Positions 1-9,124 are shown, counted from the stretch's first letter. The stretch: DNA of 64,000 bases from Microbacterium sp. TNHR37B (GCF_001620065.1 NZ_LQGV01000004.1:124001-188000), one strand, 5' to 3'. Numbers and translations: made by a program. Notes: generated by a model not told the origin, from the letters alone.

Positions 1-417
1 AAGCGGAAGATCATGGGCTTCGGACACCGCGTCTACAAGCGCGGAGACTCGCGCGTGCCGACCATGAAGGCGGCGCTGGACACGCTCATCGCTCACTACG
101 ACCGGCCCGACGTGGAGGCGCTGTACACCACGCTGGAGGCCGAGTTCGTCGCTCGCAAGGGCATCTACCCGAACCTCGACTACCCCTCGGGGCCGGCCTA
201 CAGCCTGATGGGCTTCGACACGCTCACCTTCACCCCGTTGTTCGTGGCGGCGCGAGTGGTGGGATGGACGGCGCACATCATGGAGCAGGCGGAGGCGAAC
301 GCCCTCATCCGCCCGCTCTCGGAGTACGTCGGCCATGACGAGCGCCACATCGACGGCTTCGTCGACGACGTGGGCACCGCGGCGATCTCGCTGCGGGAGG
401 CGGAAGCCGAAGGCTGA
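1..417 (+). CDS. prpC: 2-methylcitrate synthase / citrate synthase, C-terminal part (5' end outside window)
   Basis: The frame is open from base 1, so the gene starts before the window and only the last 138 residues are visible. The segment carries the citrate-synthase signature MGFGHRVYK (near residue 5 of the visible part), followed by NLDYPSGPAYSLMG and a C-terminal FTPLFVAARVVGWTAHIMEQ block containing the conserved substrate-binding region and a late LIRPLSEYVG. Citrate-synthase-family enzymes condense acetyl-CoA or propionyl-CoA with oxaloacetate. The overall wording of this C terminus resembles actinobacterial PrpC (methylcitrate cycle for propionate) more than the housekeeping GltA. 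The thiolase and acyl-CoA genes that follow fit a propionate/branched-chain role. A plain citrate synthase cannot be excluded without the N terminus. Confidence 0.8.
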   Translation, partial: KRKIMGFGHRVYKRGDSRVPTMKAALDTLIAHYDRPDVEALYTTLEAEFVARKGIYPNLDYPSGPAYSLMGFDTLTFTPLFVAARVVGWTAHIMEQAEANALIRPLSEYVGHDERHIDGFVDDVGTAAISLREAEAEG

Positions 418-432
418 GGCCGGAGCGATCCC

Positions 433-1617
433 ATGCGCAGCGCCGTCATCGTCGACGCGGTTCGAACGCCGTCGGGCCGAGGTAAGCCCGGCGGAGCCCT
501 GAGCGGGGTGCACCCGGTCGACCTCGCCGCCGGTGTGCTCCGCGCGCTGCGAGAGCGCAACGGTCTGGACTCCCGCCGTGTCGATGACGTGCTGGTCGGC
601 TGCGTCAGCCAGGTCGGGGAGCAGTCGGCGAACATCGCACGGCAGGTCGTGCTGGCCGCGGGGTTCGATGAGCGGGTGCCGGCAGCGACGATCGATCGGC
701 AGTGCGGATCCAGCCAGCAGGCGGCCCACTTCGCCGCGCAGGGGGTGATCGCGGGGCAGTACGACATCGTGATCGCGGCCGGGGTGGAGTCCATGAGCCG
801 GGTGCCCTTGGGGACGGCCGCCTCGATCGCTGGCTCGCCGTTCCCTCCGTCGCTGCGCTCGCGGTACCCCGAGGGACTCGTCGGCCAGGGCGTCTCGGCG
901 GAGCTGATCGCCGCGCGCTGGGGCCTGGACCGCTTCGCTCTCGATGCGTACGCGGCCGAGTCGCACCGCCGGGCGGCGCAGGCCGCGGCGGCGGAGCTCT
1001 TCGCCTCCCAGCTGGTACCGGTCGCCACCGATTCCGGCACCGTCTCCGCCGACGAGACGGTGCGGGCGGGAACCTCCGTCGACGGGCTCGCGATGCTGCC
1101 TCCGGCCTTCCGCTCCGACGAGCTGGCGCGGCGCTTCCCCGAACTCGGATGGCACATCACGGCCGGCAGTTCGTCGCCCCTCACCGACGGTGCCTCGGCC
1201 GTCCTCATCATGAGCGAGGACGCGGCGCGGGAACGGGGCCTGACGCCGCGCGCCCGTTTCCACTCGTTCGCCGTCGTCGGCGACGACCCGCTCCTGATGC
1301 TCACCGGTCCCATCCCGGCGACCCGCCGCATCCTCGAGCGCAGCGGCCTGAGCATCGACGACATGGACGCGTACGAGGTCAACGAGGCGTTCGCCTCGGT
1401 GCCACTGGCCTGGGCGACCGAGGTCGGGGCCGATCCCGAACGGCTCAATGCCTGGGGCGGGGCGATCGCGCTCGGCCATGCGCTGGGCTCGAGCGGGACG
1501 CGTCTTCTCGGCACCCTGCTGGCCCGCCTCGAGCACACGGGAGGACGCTTCGGTCTCCAGACCATGTGCGAGGGCGGCGGCATGGCCAACGCGACGATCA
1601 TCGAGCGCCTCGGCTGA
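433..1617 (+). CDS. Acetyl-CoA acyltransferase (thiolase family)
   Basis: This 394-residue protein has the usual thiolase length. The nucleophilic cysteine is C91 in DRQCGSSQQ, followed by the NEAFA motif, GGAIALGHALGSSG with the catalytic histidine, and a second cysteine in TMCEGGG near the C terminus. Thiolases cleave 3-ketoacyl-CoA with CoA, or run in reverse to join acetyl-CoA units. The gene starts 16 nt after the citrate-synthase-type gene, so the two are probably cotranscribed. It precedes an acyl-CoA dehydrogenase and an enoyl-CoA hydratase, which suggests the last step of a beta-oxidation-like route. Chain-length preference cannot be read from the sequence. Confidence 0.92.
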   Translation: MRSAVIVDAVRTPSGRGKPGGALSGVHPVDLAAGVLRALRERNGLDSRRVDDVLVGCVSQVGEQSANIARQVVLAAGFDERVPAATIDRQCGSSQQAAHFAAQGVIAGQYDIVIAAGVESMSRVPLGTAASIAGSPFPPSLRSRYPEGLVGQGVSAELIAARWGLDRFALDAYAAESHRRAAQAAAAELFASQLVPVATDSGTVSADETVRAGTSVDGLAMLPPAFRSDELARRFPELGWHITAGSSSPLTDGASAVLIMSEDAARERGLTPRARFHSFAVVGDDPLLMLTGPIPATRRILERSGLSIDDMDAYEVNEAFASVPLAWATEVGADPERLNAWGGAIALGHALGSSGTRLLGTLLARLEHTGGRFGLQTMCEGGGMANATIIERLG

Positions 1618-1663
1618 GAGCCGAGCGTCGGCGCGCCGTTGTGCGTGGCGCTCGTCGAGCAGA

Positions 1664-1681
1664 TACATGGATATCCATGTA
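1664..1681. promoter_or_regulatory. Perfect 18-bp palindrome, probable repressor operator of the acyl-CoA dehydrogenase promoter
   Basis: TACATGGATATCCATGTA reads the same on both strands over all 18 bases. It is directly joined to TAAAAT (1680-1685), a plausible -10 box for the acyl-CoA dehydrogenase gene starting at 1748, so a bound protein would block the promoter. The nearest regulator gene is the MarR-type gene at 3737-4249, which is the likely but unproven partner. Confidence 0.7.
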
Positions 1682-1747
1682 AAATGAGCGAAGTGCCTCC
1701 ACGAAGGCCGACATCGCCGTCGATCTGCCTCACAAGGACGTGATCTC

Positions 1748-2920
1748 ATGAGCATGACCATCACCCCATCGCTCTCCGAGGATGACCGCTCCGCCATCCT
1801 CGATGCCGTCCGGGACTTCACCCGTACGCACCTCGAGCCGTTCTCGCTGGAGCGCGATCAGACCGGGACGTTCCCTCGCGACCTGTTCCCGTACGCCGGG
1901 GAGCTGGGGCTGGGCGGCCTCTCCGTGCGGGAGGACGTCGGCGGTGCCGCGCTGTCCCGCACCGATGTGATCGCGGTCGTCGAGGAACTCGCCAAGGGCG
2001 ACCCGACCATCGCCGCCTACATCACGATTCACAACATGGTGGCCGGGATGATCGACCGGTATGGCACCCCCGAGCAGCGGGAGCAGTGGCTCCCCGCGCT
2101 CGTGGCCATGAGCGCCCTCGGGGCGTACGCGCTCACCGAGCCCGGGGCGGGATCCGATGCCGCCGCGATCACGACCTCCGCCATCCGCGAGGGCGACGAG
2201 TTCGTGCTGACGGGCGTCAAGCAGTTCATCTCCGGCGCGGGAGAGGCGTCCGTCTACCTGGTCATGGCGCGGACGGGTGAACCGGGAGCGCGGGGGATCA
2301 CGGCGTTCCTCGTCCCCGGCGATGCCGCGGGGCTCTCCTTCGGTCCGCCCGAGGAGAAGATGGGCTGGCGCGCCCAGCCCACCCGGCAGGTGATCCTCGA
2401 CCGCGTGCGGGTTCCGGTCGCCGCCGTCCTCGGGCAGATCGGCGGAGGTTTCGGGATCGCGATGAGCGGACTGAACGGAGGAAGGCTCAACATCGCGGCG
2501 TGCTCCCTCGGCGGAGCGCAATGGGCGCTCGACCGGGCGGTGCAGTACGTCCACGAACGGTTCACCTTCGGCGAGCCGCTCGCCGAGAAGCAGGGGATCG
2601 TCTTCCGCCTCGCCGACATGGCCACCGAGCTGCAGGCAGCGAGAGCCCTCGTGCGGGAGTCGGCCGCCGCCGTCGACGGCGCGCCGGCTGACCCCGCCGC
2701 GCAGGCCGAGGTGGCCTCCCAGTGCGCGATGGCGAAGAGGTTCGCCACCGATGTGGGCTTCGCCGTCGCCAACGACGCTCTACAGCTGCACGGCGGCTAC
2801 GGGTATCTGCAGGAGTACGGGGTGGAGAAGGTGGTCCGTGACCTGCGCGTGCACCAGATCCTCGAAGGCACCAACGAGATCATGCGGGTGATCGTCGGAC
2901 GGCACCTTCTGAGAGCATGA
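1748..2920 (+). CDS. Acyl-CoA dehydrogenase
   Basis: The protein has 390 residues, typical of short- and branched-chain acyl-CoA dehydrogenases. Visible family marks are AYALTEPGAGSDA (flavin/substrate contact), GVKQFISGAGEA, FGEPLAEKQGIVFRLADM and QLHGGYGYLQEYGVEK. The C terminus has ILEGTNEIMR, the usual site of the catalytic glutamate. It oxidises acyl-CoA to 2-enoyl-CoA and passes electrons to ETF, whose genes lie 1.4 kb downstream. The start ATG is preceded by AAGGA. The promoter contains the 18-bp palindrome at 1664-1681. Similarity in style to isobutyryl-CoA dehydrogenases (valine degradation) is noted, but the substrate is inference. Confidence 0.93.
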   Translation: MSMTITPSLSEDDRSAILDAVRDFTRTHLEPFSLERDQTGTFPRDLFPYAGELGLGGLSVREDVGGAALSRTDVIAVVEELAKGDPTIAAYITIHNMVAGMIDRYGTPEQREQWLPALVAMSALGAYALTEPGAGSDAAAITTSAIREGDEFVLTGVKQFISGAGEASVYLVMARTGEPGARGITAFLVPGDAAGLSFGPPEEKMGWRAQPTRQVILDRVRVPVAAVLGQIGGGFGIAMSGLNGGRLNIAACSLGGAQWALDRAVQYVHERFTFGEPLAEKQGIVFRLADMATELQAARALVRESAAAVDGAPADPAAQAEVASQCAMAKRFATDVGFAVANDALQLHGGYGYLQEYGVEKVVRDLRVHQILEGTNEIMRVIVGRHLLRA

Positions 2921-2924
2921 GGAC

Positions 2925-3701
2925 ATGACCGACTTCAGCACTCTCCGTACCGAGGTTCGCGGGCGCGTCGGCTGGATCACTCTCGATCGCCCCGAAGCGC
3001 TCAACGCCCTCAACTCCACGCTCGTGCGCGAGCTCGCGTCCGCGGCGGCCGCGTTCGATGCCGACGAGGGCATCGGGTGCATCGTGCTCACGGGCTCTGA
3101 CCGTGCCTTTGCCGCCGGTGCCGACATCAAGGAGATGGAGACCCAGAGCTCTCGGGACATGGCGATCGACAATCCGTTCGCGCCGCTGGAGCAGTTCAGC
3201 CGCGTGCGCACTCCGGTGATCGCGGCCGTCGCCGGCTACGCGCTCGGGGGCGGTTGCGAGCTGGCGATGGCGTGCGACATCATCCTGGCCGCAGACTCCG
3301 CGCGCTTCGGGCAGCCCGAGGTCACTCTGGGCGTGATCCCGGGCCTCGGGGGCACGCAGCGGCTTCCGCGCGCCGTGGGCTACTACAAAGCGGCCGAGCT
3401 CGTGCTGACGGGGCGAATGATCGACGCCTCCGAGGCCGAGCGGATCGGTCTCGTGTCTCGGGTCGTCCCCGCCGCCGACCTCCTCACCGAGGCGGAGACG
3501 ATGGCCACCGCGATCGCCGCGAAGTCCCTCCCGGTGATCTACGCCGCGAAAGAAGCGCTGCGCGCGTCGCAGGAGACCACGGCGGCGGAGGGACTGCGAT
3601 TCGAGAAGCAGACGTTCGCGGCGATGTTCGCCCTTGCCGATCAGGCCGAGGGCATGGCGGCCTTCCGTGAGAAGAGGTCGCCGGACTTCACCCACCGATG
3701 A
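2925..3701 (+). CDS. Enoyl-CoA hydratase/isomerase family protein
   Basis: A 258-residue crotonase-fold enzyme that adds water to 2-enoyl-CoA. The oxyanion-hole segment AFAAGADIKEM is near residue 65, GYALGGGCELAMACD near residue 107, and the catalytic region GQPEVTLGVIPGLGGTQRL follows with both glutamates of true hydratases present. It starts 4 nt after the stop of the acyl-CoA dehydrogenase, so the two are translated from one message and catalyse successive steps. The C-terminal EKRSPDFTHR is typical of bacterial EchA/PaaF-type hydratases. Confidence 0.92.
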   Translation: MTDFSTLRTEVRGRVGWITLDRPEALNALNSTLVRELASAAAAFDADEGIGCIVLTGSDRAFAAGADIKEMETQSSRDMAIDNPFAPLEQFSRVRTPVIAAVAGYALGGGCELAMACDIILAADSARFGQPEVTLGVIPGLGGTQRLPRAVGYYKAAELVLTGRMIDASEAERIGLVSRVVPAADLLTEAETMATAIAAKSLPVIYAAKEALRASQETTAAEGLRFEKQTFAAMFALADQAEGMAAFREKRSPDFTHR

Positions 3702-3736
3702 GCCGCGCGGTCGGGGCGCGGCGTCGAGGTCGGCGT

Positions 3737-4249
3737 TCAGTCCACGAGATCGCCCGACGCCGCGCGGAGGCGGGCGATCACCGAGATGAGCGCCTCCACC
3801 TCGGTCTCGTCGATGCCGAGGTCGGTGAACACCTCGGTGTTGAGCGCCGCGGTCGCCGACGCCGCGACGTCTCGCCCGTCGGGCGTGAGAGTCACCAGCG
3901 TCGCCCGTCCGTCGGTGGGATGCGGCTCGCGGCGCACGAGTCCGCTTGCTTCGAGCCGGTCGACCGTGTGCGTCGCGCTCGTCTGGTGCACCTGCAGGCG
4001 CCGGGCGGCGGAGGTCAGTGGCATCCGCCCCTCGCGCGTGAAGCTCAGGAGCGTCAGGAGCTCGTAGCGCGCGAAGCTCAGCCCCCACGGCTTGAGCGCC
4101 TCTTCGACGCGGGCGAGGAGGAGCTGATGAGCGCGCATCACCGAGGTCACGGCGGTCATTCCCGCCGCAGCATCCGACCAGCCGTGCGCCACCCACTGGC
4201 GTCGTGCCTCGACGATCGGATCCGGGAGCGGGCGTGTCACGCGAGCCAC
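3737..4249 (-). CDS. MarR family transcriptional regulator
   Basis: A winged-helix regulator of 170 residues. The core LSFARYELLTLLSF, then LTSAARRLQVHQTSATHTVDRLEASGLVRR (recognition helix) and the wing DGRATLVTLTPDG match the MarR fold. I chose the GTG at 4249 because a perfect AGGAGG lies six bases upstream on the minus strand; an in-frame ATG further upstream lacks this. The gene is convergent with the hydratase gene and divergent from etfB. It may respond to an acyl-CoA or aromatic-CoA intermediate and bind the palindrome at 1664-1681; that link is inferred from position only. Confidence 0.88.
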   Translation of the reverse strand: MARVTRPLPDPIVEARRQWVAHGWSDAAAGMTAVTSVMRAHQLLLARVEEALKPWGLSFARYELLTLLSFTREGRMPLTSAARRLQVHQTSATHTVDRLEASGLVRREPHPTDGRATLVTLTPDGRDVAASATAALNTEVFTDLGIDETEVEALISVIARLRAASGDLVD

Positions 4250-4347
4250 AAGGCGCCTCCTGTCGTCGGTGATCACGCTAGTCGGTTTCCTCAGCGACGC
4301 TCGGCCGCGCGCGCCACGCTCAATAGACTCGATCCTCGGAGGGTGCC

Positions 4348-5124
4348 ATGAGAATCGTCGTGCTGATCAAAGAAGTCCCCGACACCTACGGCGACCGGAA
4401 GCTGAGCCTGGAGACGGGCCTCGCCGAACGGGCGGCCTCGGAACGCGTGATGGACGAGATCGGGGAGCGCGCCCTGGAAGTGGCGCTCTCCTACGCCGAC
4501 GCGAACCCCGGCACGGAGGTCGTCGTGCTCTCGATGGCTCCCGAGGAGGCCGTCGCCACCGTTCGCAAGGGCCTCGCGATGGGCGCCGCCTCCGCCGTCC
4601 AGGTCACCGATCCCGCTTTGGCAGGTGCCGACCTCGGCACCACCGCGCGGGTCCTGGCCGCCGCGATCGCCCGCACCGGGTTCGACCTCGTGATCACCGG
4701 CAACCTCTCCACCGATGGCGCCGGCGGCGTGCTTCCCGCCATGCTCGCGGAGCATCTAGGCGTGCCGCAGGCGACGTCGTTGTCCGCCGTCACCATCACC
4801 GGTGACGAAGTGTCGGGCACGCGCGCCGCCGACGGCGCCACGGTGTCGGTCCGCGCCGCCCTTCCCGCCGTGATCTCCATCACCGAGGCGCTCCCCGACG
4901 CGCGCTTCCCGAACTTCAAGGGCATCATGGCGGCCAAGAAGAAGCCGTTCGAGACGGTGTCGCTCGCCGATCTCGACGTCGAGATCGACGTGGCGGCGGT
5001 GCCGCAGACGATCATGACCGCCATCGCGGAGAAGCCGCCGCGTGGAGCGGGCACCACGATCGTCGACGACGGCGATGCCGGGGAGAGGCTCGCGGCCTAC
5101 CTCATCGAGAACCGACTGGCGTGA
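4348..5124 (+). CDS. etfB: Electron transfer flavoprotein, beta subunit
   Basis: At 258 residues this matches EtfB. The N terminus [14 protein letters not shown] and the middle [15 protein letters not shown] show the Rossmann-like nucleotide-binding fold. The C-terminal part has [24 protein letters not shown], the EtfB signature region. With EtfA it forms the soluble heterodimer that takes electrons from acyl-CoA dehydrogenases. It is divergent from the MarR gene and forms an operon with etfA, 11 nt away, and the membrane cytochrome gene after it. Confidence 0.95.
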   Translation: MRIVVLIKEVPDTYGDRKLSLETGLAERAASERVMDEIGERALEVALSYADANPGTEVVVLSMAPEEAVATVRKGLAMGAASAVQVTDPALAGADLGTTARVLAAAIARTGFDLVITGNLSTDGAGGVLPAMLAEHLGVPQATSLSAVTITGDEVSGTRAADGATVSVRAALPAVISITEALPDARFPNFKGIMAAKKKPFETVSLADLDVEIDVAAVPQTIMTAIAEKPPRGAGTTIVDDGDAGERLAAYLIENRLA

Positions 5125-5135
5125 AGGGACGCATC

Positions 5136-6104
5136 ATGGACTTCGCTGCGGATTCGATCCTCGTCCTTCTCGACGTGACCCCGACGGGCGAGCTCGCGCC
5201 GTCGTCGGCTGGGCTCCTGGGCGCGGCAGCCGCGATCGGCACGCCCGTCGCCCTGCTCACGGCGGAGAACGCGGAACTCGCCTCCGACGCGGCGGCGCAG
5301 GGTGCCGCCGTCGTCCTGACGGCGCCGGTGTCGGCCGTCGAGCTCACAGTCCCCGTCGTCGATGCGCTCGAGGCCGCCTTCGACGCCGTCCAGCCCGACG
5401 CGGTCCTCCTTTCGCACTCGATCGATGGTCGTGATGTCGCTGGACGATTCGCCGTGCGCCGGGGTCTCGCGCTCGCCGTCGATGCCGTCGGCGTCGCCCG
5501 GGACGAGGAGGGGGTGCTGGCGCAGCACTCCGTGTACGGCGGGTCGTACAACGTCACGAGCGCACCCACTTTCGGTGCGCCTGTCATCACGGTGCGGCAG
5601 GGAGCGGTCGATGCGCGTGCCGAGGCGCAGCCGGTGCGCGTGGAGCAGTTGACGGTGACGCCGTCGGGAACCGCGGCCGCTGCCGTCCAGTCGGTGGAGC
5701 CAGCGGAAGTCACCTCGTCGCGGCCCGAACTGCGGGGTGCTGCCAAGGTCGTCTCCGGCGGCCGCGGACTGGGATCGGCGGAGGGTTTCGCGCTCGTCGA
5801 GCAGCTCGCCGACGTGTTGGGGGCCGCCGTGGGGGCATCCCGCGCGGCGGTCGACGCCGGGTTCGTCCCCTACGCGCACCAGGTCGGGCAGACGGGCGTG
5901 TCGGTGTCGCCGCAGCTGTATATCGCTCTCGGAATATCCGGCGCGATCCAGCACAAGGCGGGCATGCAGACCGCCAAGACGATCGTCGCGATCAATAAAG
6001 ACGGCGACGCCCCCATCTTCGAGATCGCCGACTTCGGCATCGTGGGAGACGTGTTCACGGTCGTCCCGCAGCTCATCGCCGCTCTCGAGGCGAAGAAGGC
6101 CTGA
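5136..6104 (+). CDS. etfA: Electron transfer flavoprotein, alpha subunit
   Basis: EtfA of 322 residues. The C-terminal FAD domain is clear: [38 protein letters not shown], and the signature [12 protein letters not shown], then [24 protein letters not shown] use the ATG at 5136, which follows AAGGGA with good spacing; the GTG at 5121 would overlap etfB and has no clear ribosome site. The stop overlaps the start of the next gene (TGATG), so the cytochrome-like protein is probably translationally coupled to ETF. Confidence 0.95.
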   Translation: MDFAADSILVLLDVTPTGELAPSSAGLLGAAAAIGTPVALLTAENAELASDAAAQGAAVVLTAPVSAVELTVPVVDALEAAFDAVQPDAVLLSHSIDGRDVAGRFAVRRGLALAVDAVGVARDEEGVLAQHSVYGGSYNVTSAPTFGAPVITVRQGAVDARAEAQPVRVEQLTVTPSGTAAAAVQSVEPAEVTSSRPELRGAAKVVSGGRGLGSAEGFALVEQLADVLGAAVGASRAAVDAGFVPYAHQVGQTGVSVSPQLYIALGISGAIQHKAGMQTAKTIVAINKDGDAPIFEIADFGIVGDVFTVVPQLIAALEAKKA

Positions 6105-7867
6105 TGGCGACCTCGGGGCGCCGACTGCGGCGCGGGCTTCCTCGCGTGCCGGGAGGGGATCCCTGGCCTCCGGACGGCGAGGTCGCCGCGGATGCGACGG
6201 CCGGGGTGTCGCCCGCGGCGGTCGCTGACGCGTCGCCGTCCTCGAACTCCTCGGTCGGGGGAGAGGCGCCCGGGGTTCCGGCGGGATCGTCCGCCGCCGC
6301 ATCGACCTCGGCCGCATCGACCGCCTCGGGTGACGAGGTGCCGGAGGTCACTGCGACGGTGTCGTCGGCAGCGGAGGCCGCCGCGCTTCGCCGCGGCCTT
6401 CCGCGCGAGCCCGGCGGCGAGCCGTGGCCACCCGCCGGTGCGCGGCGGCCCGCCGCGGAGCCGGCGCCGGTGACGGCCGCTTCCGTTCCGCCGGCAGCGG
6501 CGACGACGACTGCGTCCGTCTCGGACGTTGCGGGAGCGCGTTCTGTCGCGCCGGGAGACGCGGAAGGTCAGCCGCATCGGGTGACGACTGTCGCCTCATC
6601 CGGGGACGGGACGCCGGTGCGGCGTGGACTGCCGCGCACGGCAGGCGGAGATCCGTGGCCTCCCGCGGGGACGACGGTGCGCCCGGTCGCGACCGCCGAG
6701 CCTGCCGCCGTGGGAGCATCCGTCCCCGGTGCGGCGCTCGAGGCCGCTCACACATCGTCCGATGAGGGGCCGTCTCGCGGCTCGGAGCCCCCGCGCGACG
6801 AGCCGGAAGCCGTCCCGTCGACAGTCGCGGCTCGGTCCGTGCCCGCGGCCGTGGCCACCGATCGCGCTCCACTGACCGTCCCCCGCACCGTCTGGCCGGG
6901 GCGTGCGGCTTATCATCGCCCGCCGACGCGACCGGCGCCGGCGCGATTCGGTCCCTTCACGCGGCTGCAGTGGGTGGGCGCCGTCCTGGTCGGCGGCATC
7001 GCGCTGCTCTACGCCGCCGCGCTCGCGGTGACCTTCGTCCGGGCGCTCCTCTCGCTTCCCGGGCTGCAGGATTTCCTCGCCGCCTTCCCGGGCGAGTATC
7101 ACCTCCCCGAGAGCGCGCCGGTCGGTATCCCTGCCTGGCTCGGCTGGCAGCACTTCTTCAACGTCTTCCTGATGGTGCTCATCATCCGGTCCGGGCTCCA
7201 GGTGCGCACCGAGAAGCGGCCCAACGTGTTCTGGACGCCGCGCCGCAATCGCAAGGGCAAGATCAGTCTCGCGCTGTGGTTCCACCAGGCCCTCGACATC
7301 CTGTGGCTCGTCAACGGTGTCGTCTTCGTCGTGCTGCTATTCGTGACCGGCCACTGGATGCGCATCGTGCCGACGAGCTGGGAAGTGTTCCCGAACGCGC
7401 TCTCCGCCGCGCTGCAATACGTCTCCCTGGACTGGCCGACCGAGAACGGGTGGGTCAACTACAACGCGTTGCAGCAGCTCGCCTACTTCTCGACGGTGTT
7501 CCTCGCCGCCCCGTTGGCCGCCATCACCGGCTATCGCATGAGCGGCATGTGGCCCAAGAAGGTTGCTCGCCTCAACGCGGCGTTCCCCGTCGAGTGGGCG
7601 CGACGACTGCACTTCCCGGTGATGCTCTACTTCGTCGTGTTCATCTTCATTCACGTCGCCCTCGTGCTCGCCACGGGAGCGCTGCGCAACCTCAACCATA
7701 TGTACGCGGCACAGGGTTCGGTCGACGGCGTCGCCTATGCCGACAACTGGACCGGCTTCTGGATGTTCTTCGCGTCGCTCGTGGTGATCGCCGGAGCATG
7801 GATCGCCGCGCGCCCCCTGGTCCTCGCCCCCATCGCGAAGCTCTTCGGCACCGTCTCCTCCCGCTGA
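6104..7867 (+). CDS. Cytochrome b/b561-type membrane protein with a repeat-bearing disordered N-terminal region
   Basis: The 587-residue protein has two parts. Residues 1 to about 270 are Ala/Pro/Ser/Val-rich and carry three near-identical boxes of the form RRGLPRxxGGxPWPP at residues 9-23, 96-110 and 173-187. Residues from about 285 form a cytochrome-b-like membrane domain with about five hydrophobic segments and histidines in membrane context (WQHFFNVFLM, ALWFHQALDI, TGHWMRI, LHFPVMLYFVVFIFIH) that could ligate haem. The start overlaps the etfA stop. Position suggests a membrane electron acceptor for ETF or a partner in quinone reduction. That is inference; no ETF:quinone oxidoreductase gene is in the window. 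Confidence 0.82.
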   Translation: MATSGRRLRRGLPRVPGGDPWPPDGEVAADATAGVSPAAVADASPSSNSSVGGEAPGVPAGSSAAASTSAASTASGDEVPEVTATVSSAAEAAALRRGLPREPGGEPWPPAGARRPAAEPAPVTAASVPPAAATTTASVSDVAGARSVAPGDAEGQPHRVTTVASSGDGTPVRRGLPRTAGGDPWPPAGTTVRPVATAEPAAVGASVPGAALEAAHTSSDEGPSRGSEPPRDEPEAVPSTVAARSVPAAVATDRAPLTVPRTVWPGRAAYHRPPTRPAPARFGPFTRLQWVGAVLVGGIALLYAAALAVTFVRALLSLPGLQDFLAAFPGEYHLPESAPVGIPAWLGWQHFFNVFLMVLIIRSGLQVRTEKRPNVFWTPRRNRKGKISLALWFHQALDILWLVNGVVFVVLLFVTGHWMRIVPTSWEVFPNALSAALQYVSLDWPTENGWVNYNALQQLAYFSTVFLAAPLAAITGYRMSGMWPKKVARLNAAFPVEWARRLHFPVMLYFVVFIFIHVALVLATGALRNLNHMYAAQGSVDGVAYADNWTGFWMFFASLVVIAGAWIAARPLVLAPIAKLFGTVSSR

Positions 7868-7893
7868 GCCACCCCTCTCTCTTCCCCGCCCCC

Positions 7894-7968
7894 CCCCGTC
7901 GCTCAGGTGGCGCATTCTGTTCCTTCCCCGCCGCGGGAACAGCGGATTGCGCCACCTGAGCGACGGGG
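7894..7968. repeat. Palindromic repeat, 21-bp perfect inverted arms (family A)
   Basis: The left arm (7894-7914) and right arm (7948-7968) are perfect reverse complements over 21 bases; the right arm contains GCGCCACCTGAGCGACGGG. The 33-base middle holds a second inverted pair, CTGTTCC / GGAACAG. A decayed copy of the right arm follows at about 7980-8003. The element lies between the cytochrome gene and the DUF559 gene. The same core recurs on the other side of that gene (9125-9420). It could act as a terminator for the etf operon, but the recurrence suggests a REP-like element. Confidence 0.85.
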
Positions 7969-8082
7969 ATGCCGCGCATTGCGACACCTGAGCAGACGGG
8001 GCGCTGGGGGGCCGACTCCTCCCCAGGGGCGGATTTTCCCGGATGGGCGGCGTCGCTCGGGGAAAGCCTGCGGGTGGCGCCC

Positions 8083-9078
8083 ATGGCGGACCAGTGTGGT
8101 CTCGTGCCGCGCCCTCCGTCCGCCCTCCCCTCCGATCTCGGATCTGCGTTCGGTGTTCGCGAGGCTCGAGAGGCGGGCGTCACCCCCGCGCGACTGCGGG
8201 CGAGTGACCTCTCGAGTCCGTTCCACGGCGTTCGGGTCCGGCAAGACGCGACGGAGACGGAGCAATCGGACGATGTGACGCCGCTGGCCCGCGATCGCGC
8301 GGAACGCGACGACGTGCTGCGGCGCGCGCGGGGATACGCGCAGGTCGCTCCCGCGGGGGCTTTCTTCGTCGCCCGCACGGCTGCGGTGATCTGGGGATTG
8401 CCGGTTCGGCATGGGCCATCGCTCGAGGTCGGGGTCTGGGACCCGGCGCGTGCTCCTCGCGGCCGAGGCGTGCGAGGGATCAAGGTTCTGCCGGCTTTGG
8501 CTGACGTGACCGAGACCGAGGGGCTTCCGGTGACGACACCCGCTTCCACGTGGGCGATGCTCGGTCGCTGGCTCACCATTGCGGAACTGGTCACGGTCGG
8601 CGACGCCATCATCCGAGTGCCGCGAGACGAACGGGGGCGTCGGTGTCCGGACGCCTGCCTCGCGACGGCGGGGTCGCTGGCCGCCGCCGTCGCCCGGGGA
8701 AGGCGCGTCGGCATCGTGCGTCTGCGCGAGGTGCTTCCACTCCTCCGTTCGGGCAGTGCCTCGCCTCTCGAGTCGGAGTTCCGCATCGATGCGGAGGCTG
8801 CTGGTCTCCCCGCGCCCACGCTCGACGCAGAGATCCGTGACGATCACGGACGCCTGCTGGGGATCTCCGAGTTCGTGTATCCCCGATGGCGCCTTGTGGT
8901 CGAGATCGAGGGCGATCACCACCGGACGAATCGGCGTCAGTGGGATCGGGACATCGAGAAGTACGCGGCCTATACGGCGGAGGGGTGGGATGTCGTGCGC
9001 CTGACGGCGCGACATGTGCGCTCGCGAGATGGCGTGGAGATGGTCAAGGCCGCGCTCCGCCGCCGCGGCTGGCGCTGA
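8083..9078 (+). CDS. DUF559 (Vsr-like endonuclease fold) domain protein
   Basis: A 331-residue protein of the common actinobacterial type with an N-terminal helical, AbiEi/winged-helix-like region (SALPSDLGSAFGVREAREAGVTPARLR) and a C-terminal DUF559 nuclease-like domain. The latter shows SPLESEFRIDAEAAGLPAP, LVVEIEGDHHR, WDRDIEKYAAYTAEGWDVVRLTA, including the E...ExD-type acidic residues expected of a Vsr/PD-(D/E)xK fold. I start at the ATG at 8083 because the upstream extension from 7969 would run through a decayed palindrome copy. The gene is flanked on both sides by family-A palindromes. Function is unknown; it might be a toxin-antitoxin relative, repair nuclease or repeat-associated enzyme. 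Confidence 0.8.
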   Translation: MADQCGLVPRPPSALPSDLGSAFGVREAREAGVTPARLRASDLSSPFHGVRVRQDATETEQSDDVTPLARDRAERDDVLRRARGYAQVAPAGAFFVARTAAVIWGLPVRHGPSLEVGVWDPARAPRGRGVRGIKVLPALADVTETEGLPVTTPASTWAMLGRWLTIAELVTVGDAIIRVPRDERGRRCPDACLATAGSLAAAVARGRRVGIVRLREVLPLLRSGSASPLESEFRIDAEAAGLPAPTLDAEIRDDHGRLLGISEFVYPRWRLVVEIEGDHHRTNRRQWDRDIEKYAAYTAEGWDVVRLTARHVRSRDGVEMVKAALRRRGWR

Positions 9079-9124
9079 CCCTCTCTCCCCTTCCCCTGCC
9101 CCTTTCCCCTTCCCCTGCAGATCC

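Noticed and set aside
7969-8082. N-terminal extension of the DUF559 protein
   Set aside because: This segment overlaps a decayed palindrome copy and gives unconserved-looking sequence; the ATG at 8083 starts the family pattern.
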